Shown: positions 1 through 7,054, numbered from the stretch's first letter. The stretch: 10,360 bases of DNA from an uncultured Pseudomonadota bacterium (GCA_938004375.1 CALKWH010000164.1:1-10360), one strand, 5' to 3'. The notes: a model not told the origin generated them from the letters alone. Numbers and translations are program-made.

Positions 1-2
1 GC

Positions 3-1553
3 GAGAAGGCGCGCGGCTGCGCAGAGGGGAGCGGGCGCGGAGGGGCGTGCGGGCGCGTGGGGGACGGGTTTACCAGCCGGGGGCCCGCCGCCGTGCGCCA
101 GGGGGTGGACACGGCCTTCGCCCAGGCGGACGATTACCTCTCGAATTACAACATCTGCATGGAGAATGTCGTGGGCGCCGACGGCAAGAGCCTGTTCCCG
201 GCTGGGATGAAGTTGATCACCCACTGGAACCTGCGCGACGAGCTCAAGTCCCGCTACGCGGACAAGGCCAACGGGCTCACCGCCCAGCGCCAGATCTTCG
301 CGATCATGGGGCGCATCATCGACCAGAGCATCCCCCAGGCGGTCGTGAACAAGGGCGAGCTCACCTGGAACCCGGAGACGAACCAGCTCACCCGCGACGG
401 CCAGGCGCAGCCGGCGACCGCCGAGCCCGACACCCGCTACGAGTTCCTGCTTAAAAACTTCCGCGCCGTGCGGGCCGAGGACGCCTTCGCGCCGGCCTAT
501 CCCACGTACGTCCAGCGCGTGTTCGACCGCGACCTGGAGTACACCGAGGCCGAGATCGAGGCGCTCTTCGTGAAGCTGGTGTCCTCGCCGCTCGCCGGAC
601 AGGTGGGCAAGCTCATCGAGCAGCGCCTGGGCCGCAAGCTCGAGCCCTTCGACATCTGGTACGACGGCTTCAAGACCCGCTCCGCCATCCCCGACGCGAA
701 GCTCACCGCCGAGACGAAGAAGCGCTACCCCACGCCCGCCGCCTTCCACGCGGATCTGCCGCGGATCCTCGGCCAGCTGGGCTTCACGAAGGAGAAGGCG
801 AAGTTCCTCCAGGAGCGCATCGCCGTGGATCCGGCCCGGGGCGCCGGCCACGCCTGGGGCGCCGAGATGCGCTCGGACAAGTCCCACCTGCGCACCCGCG
901 TGGGCAAGGACGGCATGGACTACAAGGGCTACAACATCGCCACCCACGAGCTGGGGCACAACGTCGAGCAGACGCTCACCATCCAGGACGTGGACGCCTA
1001 CATGATGAAGGGCGTGCCCAACACGGCTTTCACCGAGGCGTGGGCGTTCGTCTTCCAGCGCCGCGACCTCCAGCTCCTGGGCATGAAGGAGACCAACCCC
1101 CAGAAGGAGCACCTGACCGTGCTCGACACGTTCTGGTCGTCCTATGAAATCATGGGCGTGTCCCTGGTGGACATGGGCGTCTGGCGCTGGCTCTACGCCA
1201 ACCCGAACGCGGACAAGGCGCAACTGAAGCAGGCCGTGCTGACCATCGCGAAGGACGTGTGGAACAAGTACTTCGCGCCGGTGTTCGGCGTGCGCGACCA
1301 GACCATCCTGGCGATCTACAGCCACATGATCGACTACCCGCTGTACCTGCCGGCGTATCCCATCGGCCACGTCGCCGAGTTCCAGCTCGAGGCGCACCTG
1401 CGCGGCAAGAAGCTGGGCGCCGAGATGACCCGCATCTGCGCCCAGGGCCGCCTGGAGCCCGACCTGTGGATGCGCGGGGCCGTGGGCGCCGCCCTCTCGG
1501 TCGATCCCACGCTCGCCGCTACCGCCGAAGCCCTGAAGCACGTCACCAAATAA
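3..1553 (+). CDS. Zinc metallopeptidase, gluzincin (HExxH + Glu) type, 5'-truncated
   Basis: The frame is open to the left edge, so the visible 516 codons are the C-terminal part of a longer protein; a GTG at 57 is only the first start-like codon in view. Numbering from that GTG, HELGH lies at residues 297-301. The ligands would be H297 and H301, the catalytic residue E298, and the third ligand E327 in the segment FTEAWAF, 26 residues after the second His. This spacing is like that of M3-type oligopeptidases of clan MA. The C-terminal part (YPIGHVAEFQLEAHLRG, then a Trp-Met-Arg-Gly segment near the end) also resembles the helical end of M3/M32 peptidases. An N-terminal block (SNYNICMENVV, ITHWNLRDELKSRYAD) looks strongly conserved in type, but I cannot name the family. 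Substrate and location are unknown because any signal peptide is outside the window. Metalloprotease class is confident; family is not. Confidence 0.8.
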   Translation, partial: EKARGCAEGSGRGGACGRVGDGFTSRGPAAVRQGVDTAFAQADDYLSNYNICMENVVGADGKSLFPAGMKLITHWNLRDELKSRYADKANGLTAQRQIFAIMGRIIDQSIPQAVVNKGELTWNPETNQLTRDGQAQPATAEPDTRYEFLLKNFRAVRAEDAFAPAYPTYVQRVFDRDLEYTEAEIEALFVKLVSSPLAGQVGKLIEQRLGRKLEPFDIWYDGFKTRSAIPDAKLTAETKKRYPTPAAFHADLPRILGQLGFTKEKAKFLQERIAVDPARGAGHAWGAEMRSDKSHLRTRVGKDGMDYKGYNIATHELGHNVEQTLTIQDVDAYMMKGVPNTAFTEAWAFVFQRRDLQLLGMKETNPQKEHLTVLDTFWSSYEIMGVSLVDMGVWRWLYANPNADKAQLKQAVLTIAKDVWNKYFAPVFGVRDQTILAIYSHMIDYPLYLPAYPIGHVAEFQLEAHLRGKKLGAEMTRICAQGRLEPDLWMRGAVGAALSVDPTLAATAEALKHVTK

Positions 1554-1575
1554 GGGCAACATAGATATAAACTCC

Positions 1576-1581
1576 TATAAT
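1576..1581 (+). promoter_or_regulatory. Perfect TATAAT hexamer, possible upstream -10
   Basis: A consensus sigma70 -10 hexamer sits 23 bases after the peptidase stop in an AT-rich patch. No good -35 lies 16-18 bases upstream (the sequence there is close to GGGCAA). It could be a weak extra promoter for the lipoprotein gene or chance in AT-rich DNA. Confidence 0.25.
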
Positions 1582-1590
1582 ATTCAGGGG

Positions 1591-1622
1591 AATGGTCACC
1601 GCCCATGTGGTGAGGCGCCATT
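1591..1622 (+). other. Ten-pair interrupted hairpin in the leader region
   Basis: The left arm AATGGTCACC (1591-1600) pairs with GGTGA (1609-1613) and CCATT (1618-1622), leaving an 8-base loop and a 4-base bulge GGCG (1614-1617). No T-run follows, so it is not a canonical intrinsic terminator. It may end the peptidase transcript inefficiently, or act as an operator or 5'-UTR element for the gene at 1719. Confidence 0.4.
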
Positions 1623-1645
1623 CGTGAAATTCCAAAATTCGTGAA
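1620..1645 (+). repeat. Direct repeat ATTCGTGAA x2
   Basis: ATTCGTGAA occurs at 1620-1628 and 1637-1645, 17 bases apart start to start. Each copy contains a short dyad TTC-N2-GAA. The pair lies just upstream of the promoter candidate at 1654-1682, where an activator would bind. Regulator-site function is inference; the repeat itself is directly visible. Confidence 0.4.
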
Positions 1646-1653
1646 GAAAGAGG

Positions 1654-1682
1654 TTGTCAGGGCCTGGGTCGTCGGCTAGAAC
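1654..1682 (+). promoter_or_regulatory. Sigma70-like promoter candidate for the RCC1 lipoprotein gene
   Basis: TTGTCA (1654-1659, five of six to TTGACA) and TAGAAC (1677-1682, four of six to TATAAT) are separated by 17 bases. Transcription would begin near 1689, giving a leader of about 30 bases before the ATG at 1719. No other promoter candidate in this intergenic region has both boxes this good. Confidence 0.4.
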
Positions 1683-1706
1683 GAAGTCACTCATCCGAGT
1701 TTGCCT

Positions 1707-1710
1707 GGAG
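1707..1710 (+). promoter_or_regulatory. Ribosome binding site GGAG that fixes the start at 1719
   Basis: GGAG is followed by an 8-base A-rich spacer and ATG at 1719. This favours ATG 1719 over the in-frame TTG at 1701, which lies upstream of the GGAG and would put six residues before the basic end of the signal peptide. Confidence 0.75.
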
Positions 1711-1718
1711 TAAAAAAA

Positions 1719-4700
1719 ATGAGAGCGTATCGTTTATGTCTATATGTAGCCCTCCTGGCTCTTCTATTTCCCGCTTGCGATGCCGGTACCAAGACGGTGG
1801 AGTCGTGTGGGGATGGATTCGTAGACCCTGATGAGGATTGTGATGGCAACGTCGGGGAAGCTACCTGCGAGTCTCTCGGGCATTACATCACTGTGGGAAC
1901 ATTGCGGTGTAAGTCTAATTGCAAATATGACCTGAGCGAGTGCGGCGGCAAATGCGGCGACGGCCTTCCGGACGTGAATGACGGAGAGGAGTGCGACGGC
2001 GAGAACCTGAACGGAAAAAGCTGCCAGAGCTTGGGATACGGGGGAGGGACCCTGGTCTGCAAGGCGGATTGCTCGTTCGACCGCACGGGGTGCACGAACG
2101 CCTGCGGGAATGGGTATCTGGAGGGCGGTGAGGGCTGCGACGACGGGAACCAGCGAAATGCAGACGGCTGCTCTTCCGAGTGCCAGGTGGAGGTCGGCTG
2201 GAGTTGTGAGAACGACGACCCGAGCGACTGCTCACCGGTCTGCCAGGACGGGCAGGCGGTGGGGAGCGAGGAGTGCGACAAACAGGACCTGAGGGGAGAG
2301 ACCTGTCTGACCCTGGGTTTTCACGGCGGGGAGCTGGCCTGCACCTTTCTCTGCGGTTTTGATACGGAGCTCTGCGAGCAGTACGGGCGATGCCAGGACG
2401 GGGTCTTGCAGGCCGAGCATGAGGTCTGCGACGGGACGCTCCTGGCGGGGGAGACCTGCACGAGCCAGGGATATTATGCCGGGACGCTGGCCTGCGCCCC
2501 GGACTGTCAGGCTTTCGACACGAACGGCTGCGCCGGGCGCTGCGGGGACGGCGCGGTCCAGGGGGACGCCGGCGAACTGTGCGACGGGACGAACCTGGGC
2601 GGGCAGACCTGCGCCGGGCGTGGCTTCTATGGCGGCGCGCTGGCCTGCAATGCGGACTGTCGCGGCTTTGACGAAAGCGCCTGCACCGGAAAGTGCGGCG
2701 ACAACGTGAGACAGGGCGACTACGGTGAGTTGTGCGACGGCTCGGACCTGAACGGGCAGTCGTGCGCCACCCGCGGCTTCTACGGGGGCGTTCTGGTGTG
2801 CCAGCCGCACTGTCTGGGCTTCAACACCGGCGGCTGCATCGGTTCGTGCGGCGACGGAGTCGTGCACACCGACTTCGGCGAGGTGTGTGACGGCGCCAAC
2901 CTCAACGGGGACAGTTGCGTGGCGAGAGGCTATCACGGTGGCCAGCTGGTGTGCGCGCCGGATTGCATGTCCTTCAATCAGGACAACTGCGTTTCCGTCG
3001 GACGCTGCGGGGATTCGGTCGTGCAGGGGACGTACGGGGAACAGTGTGACGGGACCAACCTCAACGGCATGAATTGCGCGGCCCTCGGTTTCAACGGAGG
3101 GACCCTGCAGTGCCAGACGAACTGCCTGTTCGATTTGTCGGGGTGTCAGGGCACCGGAAATTGCGGGGACGGCATCGTGCAGACGGAGTACGAGCAGTGC
3201 GACGGGACGGATCTGGCTGGTGAAAACTGTGTTTCACTGGGATTCTACTGGGGTTCCCTGTCATGCAATTCCGCGACGTGCATGTTCAACACGACCCAGT
3301 GTCGCGAGTTTTGCGGGGACAGCATCGTGCAGGGGACGTACGGTGAGGAATGCGACGGTTCGAACCTTTCTGGGCAAAGTTGCGTCACGAAGGGCTTTCA
3401 TACCGGGAATCTGGTCTGCACCAGCGATTGTGAGCTCGACGAGTCCGGTTGTTCGCTCTATTGCGGAGACGGAATCCTGCAACCCGATTATGAGGTGTGT
3501 GACGGAGCGCTGCTGGGGGGAAAGACCTGCCTGGACGTCGGTTTTTACGAGGGTGTCCTGGCGTGCGGCTCGGATTGCAAGGGGTTCGACACGACCGGCT
3601 GTTCCGGGTATTGCGGGAACGGGATCCTCGACGGCACCGGGGGAGACGAAGCGAGGGAAGACTGCGACGGATCGGTTCCCGCAGACATCACCTGCGCCAC
3701 GAAGGGTTACTTCTTTGGCGGGACGCTCACCTGCGATTCAGAGTGCCGGTTCGACGGCTGCAACGAAGTGCTGAAGGTGACGGCCGGAAGCGCACACAGT
3801 TGTGCCCTCCTATCCAATGGCGCCATCCAGTGCTGGGGGAGCAACGCCGCCGGACAACTCGGGGATGGTTCCACCACCAACCGGGACATTCCGACCGTGG
3901 TGAGTTCGGTGACGAACGCCCTGGATCTGTCGGCGGGAGGTTCCCACACCTGCGCGGTGCTGAGCAGCGGGGTCGTGCGCTGCTGGGGCAGCAACAGCGC
4001 CTCACAGATCGGGGACGGTACCACCACAAACCGGCTCGCCCCAACTGTGGTGTCCGGTCTCTCGGGCGCGGTGAAGGTCTCGGCGGGCGGCTCCCACTCT
4101 TGTGCGGTGTTGGGCGACGGGACCGCGCGGTGTTGGGGCAGCAACAGCGCCGGACAGATCGGAGACGGCTCCACCACCAACCGCACCACGCCGGTGGTCG
4201 TGAGCGGCCTCGCGGGGGCGACCGGCATTTCGGCGGGGAGCGCCCACACCTGCGCGGTGCTCGGGGATGGGACCGCGCGGTGCTGGGGTCGCAATGACGC
4301 CGGGCGTCTGGGGGACGGCACGACCTCGACCCGACTCACACCGGTGGCAGTGAGCGGGCTCACCGGTGTCGTCGTCCTCTCCGCGGGAGGCACGCACACC
4401 TGCGCGGTGTTGGAGAATGGGACCGCGCGTTGCTGGGGAAACAACGATGACGGACAGATCGGTGACGGATCCACTTCGGACCGCACCACGCCGGTGTCCG
4501 TGAGCGGGCTGGTCGGTGCGGTTGCCATCGATGCCGGTGGGGAACATACCTGCGCGGTGTTGAGCGACGGGACCGCACGGTGCTGGGGACAGAACGCCGC
4601 CGGCCAGCTCGGAGACGGCACGACCAACGACCGCACGACGCCCCGCGCGGTCTCCGGGGTGAGCGGTGCCACCTGGGTGTCCGCCGGACTCGGCACCAGC

Positions 4701-5342
4701 ACCGCCGCTCATTCCTGTGCGGCGGTCGAGCAAGGAAAGCATGTGAAGTGTTGGGGGGACAATGTGTCGGGCCAACTGGGAGAGCGTGGGACCACGGATC
4801 GGTATACGCCAGTCTATGTGAGAAAAAGAGTGCAATTGGCATACGAAGACTTTTCCTCCGGTCTTTCGCCCGGATGGTTCGTCTCCGGCGGCATCTGGGA
4901 GGTCGGCGTCGCCTCCACCGCGTGGCCGGGAGAACCCTGCGCAGCCACCAATCTCGACGGGGATTATACCTATAGCATGTCCTGGGGCAATCATTGTTTG
5001 ACCACCGAACCCTTCGAGCTGGCAGCGGATCTCAAGGATCCCACGCTGACGTTCGACAGTTACATGAACGCGGACGACGGTAGTGACGGCGGTAACGTCG
5101 GCGTGAAAATCGGCTCCGGTTCGTGGAACGTACTCACCAACCCCAACCCGGCCTATACCAATACTCTCGGTGGACAGAGCGCCTGGTCCTACAGCAGCAA
5201 CACGTCCCACCCTGTTTTCAGCCTGCAGGCCTATGTGGGGTCCACGATTCAACTCCGATTCTGCTTCTATTCCAATTTGTACATGAGTGGCTATCTGGGC
5301 TGGTACATTGACGATTTCGAAATATATGCGTTCAGCAAATAA
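1719..5342 (+). CDS. Cysteine-repeat / RCC1-propeller putative surface lipoprotein
   Basis: The 1207-residue product starts with a signal sequence: basic MRAYR, a hydrophobic stretch, then a relaxed lipobox LLFPAC with lipid-accepting Cys20. Residues 30-681 are 13 consecutive six-cysteine repeats of the CGDG...CDG...C type (myxobacterial cysteine-rich/DUF4215-like). Residues 687-1039 are seven RCC1 repeats, enough to close one seven-blade propeller. Residues from 1040 form a beta-rich domain ending GWYIDDFEIYAF, like the MAM/jelly-roll domains of InhA-like secreted proteins. Everything points to an exported, disulfide-rich rod carrying a binding head; I see no catalytic motif. In such bacterial proteins the RCC1 propeller is presumed to bind ligands, which is not shown here. 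The gene stands alone on its strand, with its own leader, and faces the EEP gene, stop to stop, with 28 bases between. Base composition is uneven: its ends are AT-richer than its repeats and than its neighbours. Confidence 0.9.
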   Translation: MRAYRLCLYVALLALLFPACDAGTKTVESCGDGFVDPDEDCDGNVGEATCESLGHYITVGTLRCKSNCKYDLSECGGKCGDGLPDVNDGEECDGENLNGKSCQSLGYGGGTLVCKADCSFDRTGCTNACGNGYLEGGEGCDDGNQRNADGCSSECQVEVGWSCENDDPSDCSPVCQDGQAVGSEECDKQDLRGETCLTLGFHGGELACTFLCGFDTELCEQYGRCQDGVLQAEHEVCDGTLLAGETCTSQGYYAGTLACAPDCQAFDTNGCAGRCGDGAVQGDAGELCDGTNLGGQTCAGRGFYGGALACNADCRGFDESACTGKCGDNVRQGDYGELCDGSDLNGQSCATRGFYGGVLVCQPHCLGFNTGGCIGSCGDGVVHTDFGEVCDGANLNGDSCVARGYHGGQLVCAPDCMSFNQDNCVSVGRCGDSVVQGTYGEQCDGTNLNGMNCAALGFNGGTLQCQTNCLFDLSGCQGTGNCGDGIVQTEYEQCDGTDLAGENCVSLGFYWGSLSCNSATCMFNTTQCREFCGDSIVQGTYGEECDGSNLSGQSCVTKGFHTGNLVCTSDCELDESGCSLYCGDGILQPDYEVCDGALLGGKTCLDVGFYEGVLACGSDCKGFDTTGCSGYCGNGILDGTGGDEAREDCDGSVPADITCATKGYFFGGTLTCDSECRFDGCNEVLKVTAGSAHSCALLSNGAIQCWGSNAAGQLGDGSTTNRDIPTVVSSVTNALDLSAGGSHTCAVLSSGVVRCWGSNSASQIGDGTTTNRLAPTVVSGLSGAVKVSAGGSHSCAVLGDGTARCWGSNSAGQIGDGSTTNRTTPVVVSGLAGATGISAGSAHTCAVLGDGTARCWGRNDAGRLGDGTTSTRLTPVAVSGLTGVVVLSAGGTHTCAVLENGTARCWGNNDDGQIGDGSTSDRTTPVSVSGLVGAVAIDAGGEHTCAVLSDGTARCWGQNAAGQLGDGTTNDRTTPRAVSGVSGATWVSAGLGTSTAAHSCAAVEQGKHVKCWGDNVSGQLGERGTTDRYTPVYVRKRVQLAYEDFSSGLSPGWFVSGGIWEVGVASTAWPGEPCAATNLDGDYTYSMSWGNHCLTTEPFELAADLKDPTLTFDSYMNADDGSDGGNVGVKIGSGSWNVLTNPNPAYTNTLGGQSAWSYSSNTSHPVFSLQAYVGSTIQLRFCFYSNLYMSGYLGWYIDDFEIYAFSK
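1806..3761 (+). repeat. Thirteen six-cysteine repeats (stalk region)
   Basis: Units of about 45-53 residues start at each CGDG/CGNG/CQDG. The common order is CGDG-x-VQ, YGE-x-CDG, L-x-G-x-x-C, GFYGG-x-L-x-C, C-x-x-F, C. Every unit has six cysteines, 78 in all, consistent with three disulfides per unit. Unit 3 (from about 2103) is different: it has the CDDGN and DGCSSEC arrangement of classic DUF4215 repeats. Unit 13 is the most divergent, with an insertion before CDG and YFFGG in place of FYGG. Exported location and disulfide formation are inferred. Confidence 0.88.
3777..4835 (+). repeat. Seven RCC1 repeats forming one beta-propeller
   Basis: Blades begin at 3777, 3927, 4077, 4227, 4377, 4527 and 4677. 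The first six are exactly 150 bases (50 residues); the seventh has about six extra residues (GLGTSTAA). The core is AGG-x-H-T-C-AVL, G-TARCWG, N-x-x-GQ-[LI]-GDG, TTP-V-VSGL. Each blade has two cysteines, one after the His and one in CWG, probably linking neighbouring strands. Several blades share long DNA identity (for example the bases coding GTARCWG), so the array probably grew by tandem duplication or has been homogenised by recombination. Confidence 0.92.
4836..5339 (+). other. C-terminal MAM/jelly-roll-like domain of the RCC1 lipoprotein
   Basis: About 167 residues follow the propeller. The pattern is an opening EDFSSGLSPGW, a central LTFDSYMNADDGSDGGNVGV segment with clustered acidic and Gly residues that could bind calcium, and a closing GWYIDDFEIYAF. 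This resembles the C-terminal beta-sandwich of InhA-like M6 peptidases and other MAM-like adhesive modules. It has three cysteines. The assignment is by motif memory only, so the fold class is likely but the exact family is uncertain. Confidence 0.6.
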
Positions 5343-5370
5343 ACAGAGGGCCTTATCACCGAGCAGTCCG

Positions 5371-6243
5371 TCAATCCAGTTCGATCATGAAGCGCACGGG
5401 GCGGTGGTCCGAGATCGCCACGCCGGCGTTGGCGGGGTCGAGGTCGAAGTCGATGGTCGAGAGCGAGTCCGGGAGCACGCGGGCGTCGAGCTCCGGTGAA
5501 ACGAAGACGTGGTCGATCAGGTCGAGGAACTCGAGGGAGGTGAACGCGCCCTCGGGCAGGTCCGCGGTGAGGAAGCGGCCGGCGTCGGAGCTCTCCAGCG
5601 CGGCCAGGCTGTCCACGCCCTCGAGGATCCCCTCGAAGGTGTCGTTGCAGTCGCCCAATAACACGAGCGGACCGTCGTGGGTCGCCGCCCAGGCCGCCAG
5701 TTGCCCGACCTGGCGCGCGCGTTGGGTGGCTCCGGCGTTGGTGATGCCCGCCTTCAGGTGGACGACCACCATCGTGAAGGCGAAGCCGCCGCGCACGGTG
5801 ATCCGGGCGTGGAGCGGATACCGCAGGCCGCTCCAGTCCGCGGGGACCAGGCCGTCGTCGTCGTCGAGCTCGCGCACGTCCTCGACGCGGTCGATGACGC
5901 GGGAGTCCCATAAAACGCCCACTTTCTGGGTGCCGCCCGAGGTGCCCATGTCGATCCGCCAGGCCGACGGCAGCCCGTGGGCCTGCAGCAGGGTCAGGCT
6001 GTCCGCGGAGAGGACCTCCTCGACGGCCAGCAGGCCGAACCCGCCGTCGGTGATCACGCGGACCATGGCGGTCACGTCCGCTGCCGTGCGCGGGATTTCG
6101 CCCGCGTCGAGCCGGTCGGCCAGGAACTGCACGTTCCAGGTGCCCAGGGTCAGTTCCGTGGGCGGCGCGGTCGTCTTCGCGCCGTCGTCGCAGGCTGCCA
6201 CGGCGAGCCAGCAGAGCGTAATCACCCACATGTAAATACGCAT
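5371..6243 (-). CDS. EEP-family (endonuclease/exonuclease/phosphatase) putative lipoprotein
   Basis: The 290-residue product begins with a signal peptide and lipobox AVAAC (Cys18, followed by Asp-Asp-Gly), so it should be exported and lipid-anchored. The mature part is a complete EEP/DNase I-like fold. Visible motifs are TWNVQFL (N37), AVEEV (E76), VVHLKAG (H162), GDCND (D198, N200), LIDHVFVS (D244) and the terminal ISDHRPV (S278-D279-H280). These are the metal and phosphate-binding residues of the superfamily, so it is probably an active metal-dependent phosphodiesterase. Substrate (DNA, RNA, phospholipid head group or inositol phosphate) cannot be read from sequence. GAGGTGA lies 4 bases before the ATG. 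It converges on the RCC1 gene and is divergent from the gene at 6432, with no partner on its own strand. Confidence 0.9.
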   Translation of the reverse strand: MRIYMWVITLCWLAVAACDDGAKTTAPPTELTLGTWNVQFLADRLDAGEIPRTAADVTAMVRVITDGGFGLLAVEEVLSADSLTLLQAHGLPSAWRIDMGTSGGTQKVGVLWDSRVIDRVEDVRELDDDDGLVPADWSGLRYPLHARITVRGGFAFTMVVVHLKAGITNAGATQRARQVGQLAAWAATHDGPLVLLGDCNDTFEGILEGVDSLAALESSDAGRFLTADLPEGAFTSLEFLDLIDHVFVSPELDARVLPDSLSTIDFDLDPANAGVAISDHRPVRFMIELD

Positions 6244-6374
6244 GTCGTCACCTCACGGCGCCGCGTTTACCATCGCGCCCGGATCAGGTCAATAAAAGAT
6301 CAAGAGACGTTGGAGAATACTCCCCCGTCCGGGACGTAGGAAAAATGGCTCGCCGGGGTGTATCGGTCGGAAAA

Positions 6375-6403
6375 TTGTGATATATCCTTGGCCCGGCTAT
6401 GTT
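6375..6403 (+). promoter_or_regulatory. Sigma70-like promoter candidate for the 6432-8775 operon
   Basis: TTGTGA (6375-6380) and TATGTT (6398-6403) are separated by 17 bases, each matching four of six consensus bases, inside an AT-richer patch of the 188-base divergent intergenic region (6244-6431). The start of transcription would fall near 6410, just before the strong AAGGAG site at 6417-6422. No clear operator was seen. Confidence 0.35.
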
Positions 6404-6431
6404 CTTATTCGCTTACAAGGAGTGACGCGTC

Positions 6432-7049
6432 ATGAAAAAGTTCCTGTTGATCCTCGCCGCCCTGACCCTCTTCGCCGCGCCCGCCCACGCCCAGAGCGCC
6501 GGCAAGAAGATCTTCATCAACAACATCGACCTGGCCTCGTACCTGATCGCCGACGTCGAGCTCAAGTGCGTCACGGTGAAGTTCGACTCCAAGGGGAACA
6601 TCTACATCATCGCGCCGGGGTACTCGTTCGAAGCCGCCGGCGGCACCAAGGATCCCAAGGCCACCACCGACGACGAGTCCGACAAGGCCAACCGCTTCTA
6701 CCTGGTGTCGTTCCCCAAGCCCAACAAGGTCGACACCGGCTATGATGTCGACCTGCACGTAAACGGCAAGTTCGCCAAGCGCATCTTCGGCGGCAACGAG
6801 CAGGAGGTCATCGAGATCACCGAGCACTTCCAGAAGGGCAAGAACGAGGTGAGCTTCCTCTCCGTGCGGCGCAAGGGCTTCACGCCCGCCAAGGGCGTCA
6901 CCGGCACGGTGCGCTACGCCATCGCCCGCGGCTACGAGGCCAAGGGCACCTACGTCATCAAGGATCTGGTCTGGGAGATCACCCGCTCCACAGCCGAGAC
7001 GAAGCCCAACTTCGTCGACAAGCAGACCATCGACGTGCAGTCCCGCTAA
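6432..7049 (+). CDS. Secreted protein of unknown function, 205 residues
   Basis: A clear Sec signal peptide (MKKF, hydrophobic core, AHA cleavage after residue 20) leaves a mature protein of about 185 residues with no membrane segment and a single cysteine. AAGGAG at 6417-6422 and a 9-base spacer support the start. The mature part opens with IFINNIDLASYLIADVELK and contains CVTVKFDSKGNIYIIAPGY, then DLHVNGKFAKRIF, an alternating pattern that suggests an all-beta periplasmic or secreted domain. I do not recognise a named family and see no catalytic motif. The next gene starts 52 bases downstream on the same strand, so it may be co-transcribed with the acyltransferase and dehydrogenase. Confidence 0.85.
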   Translation: MKKFLLILAALTLFAAPAHAQSAGKKIFINNIDLASYLIADVELKCVTVKFDSKGNIYIIAPGYSFEAAGGTKDPKATTDDESDKANRFYLVSFPKPNKVDTGYDVDLHVNGKFAKRIFGGNEQEVIEITEHFQKGKNEVSFLSVRRKGFTPAKGVTGTVRYAIARGYEAKGTYVIKDLVWEITRSTAETKPNFVDKQTIDVQSR

Positions 7050-7054
7050 CCCGA

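Noticed and set aside
1701..1703. TTG at 1701 as the start of the RCC1 lipoprotein
   Set aside because: The GGAG ribosome site lies downstream of it, and the ATG at 1719 gives a normal lipoprotein signal peptide.
3707..4702. Long minus-strand open frames under the RCC1 region (also 4002-5252 and 2232-2936)
   Set aside because: Their products repeat with the same 50-residue period as the sense repeats and are Pro/Ser- or Gly/Arg-rich, so they are shadows of GC-rich tandem repeats that lack stop codons.
1806..4835. Tandem repeats considered as a CRISPR or noncoding repeat array
   Set aside because: The repeats keep one reading frame, encode conserved cysteine and propeller motifs, and have no spacer structure.
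5387..6235. A 282-codon open frame on the + strand antisense to the EEP gene
   Set aside because: It mirrors the EEP gene, has a Ser/Arg/Pro-rich product with no motif, and the minus-strand frame carries a full set of catalytic residues, a signal peptide and a ribosome site.
6259..6294. Possible minus-strand promoter for the EEP gene (TTGACC with TAAACG 17 bases on)
   Set aside because: The -10 matches poorly (about three of six) and no supporting feature is nearby, so it was not listed.
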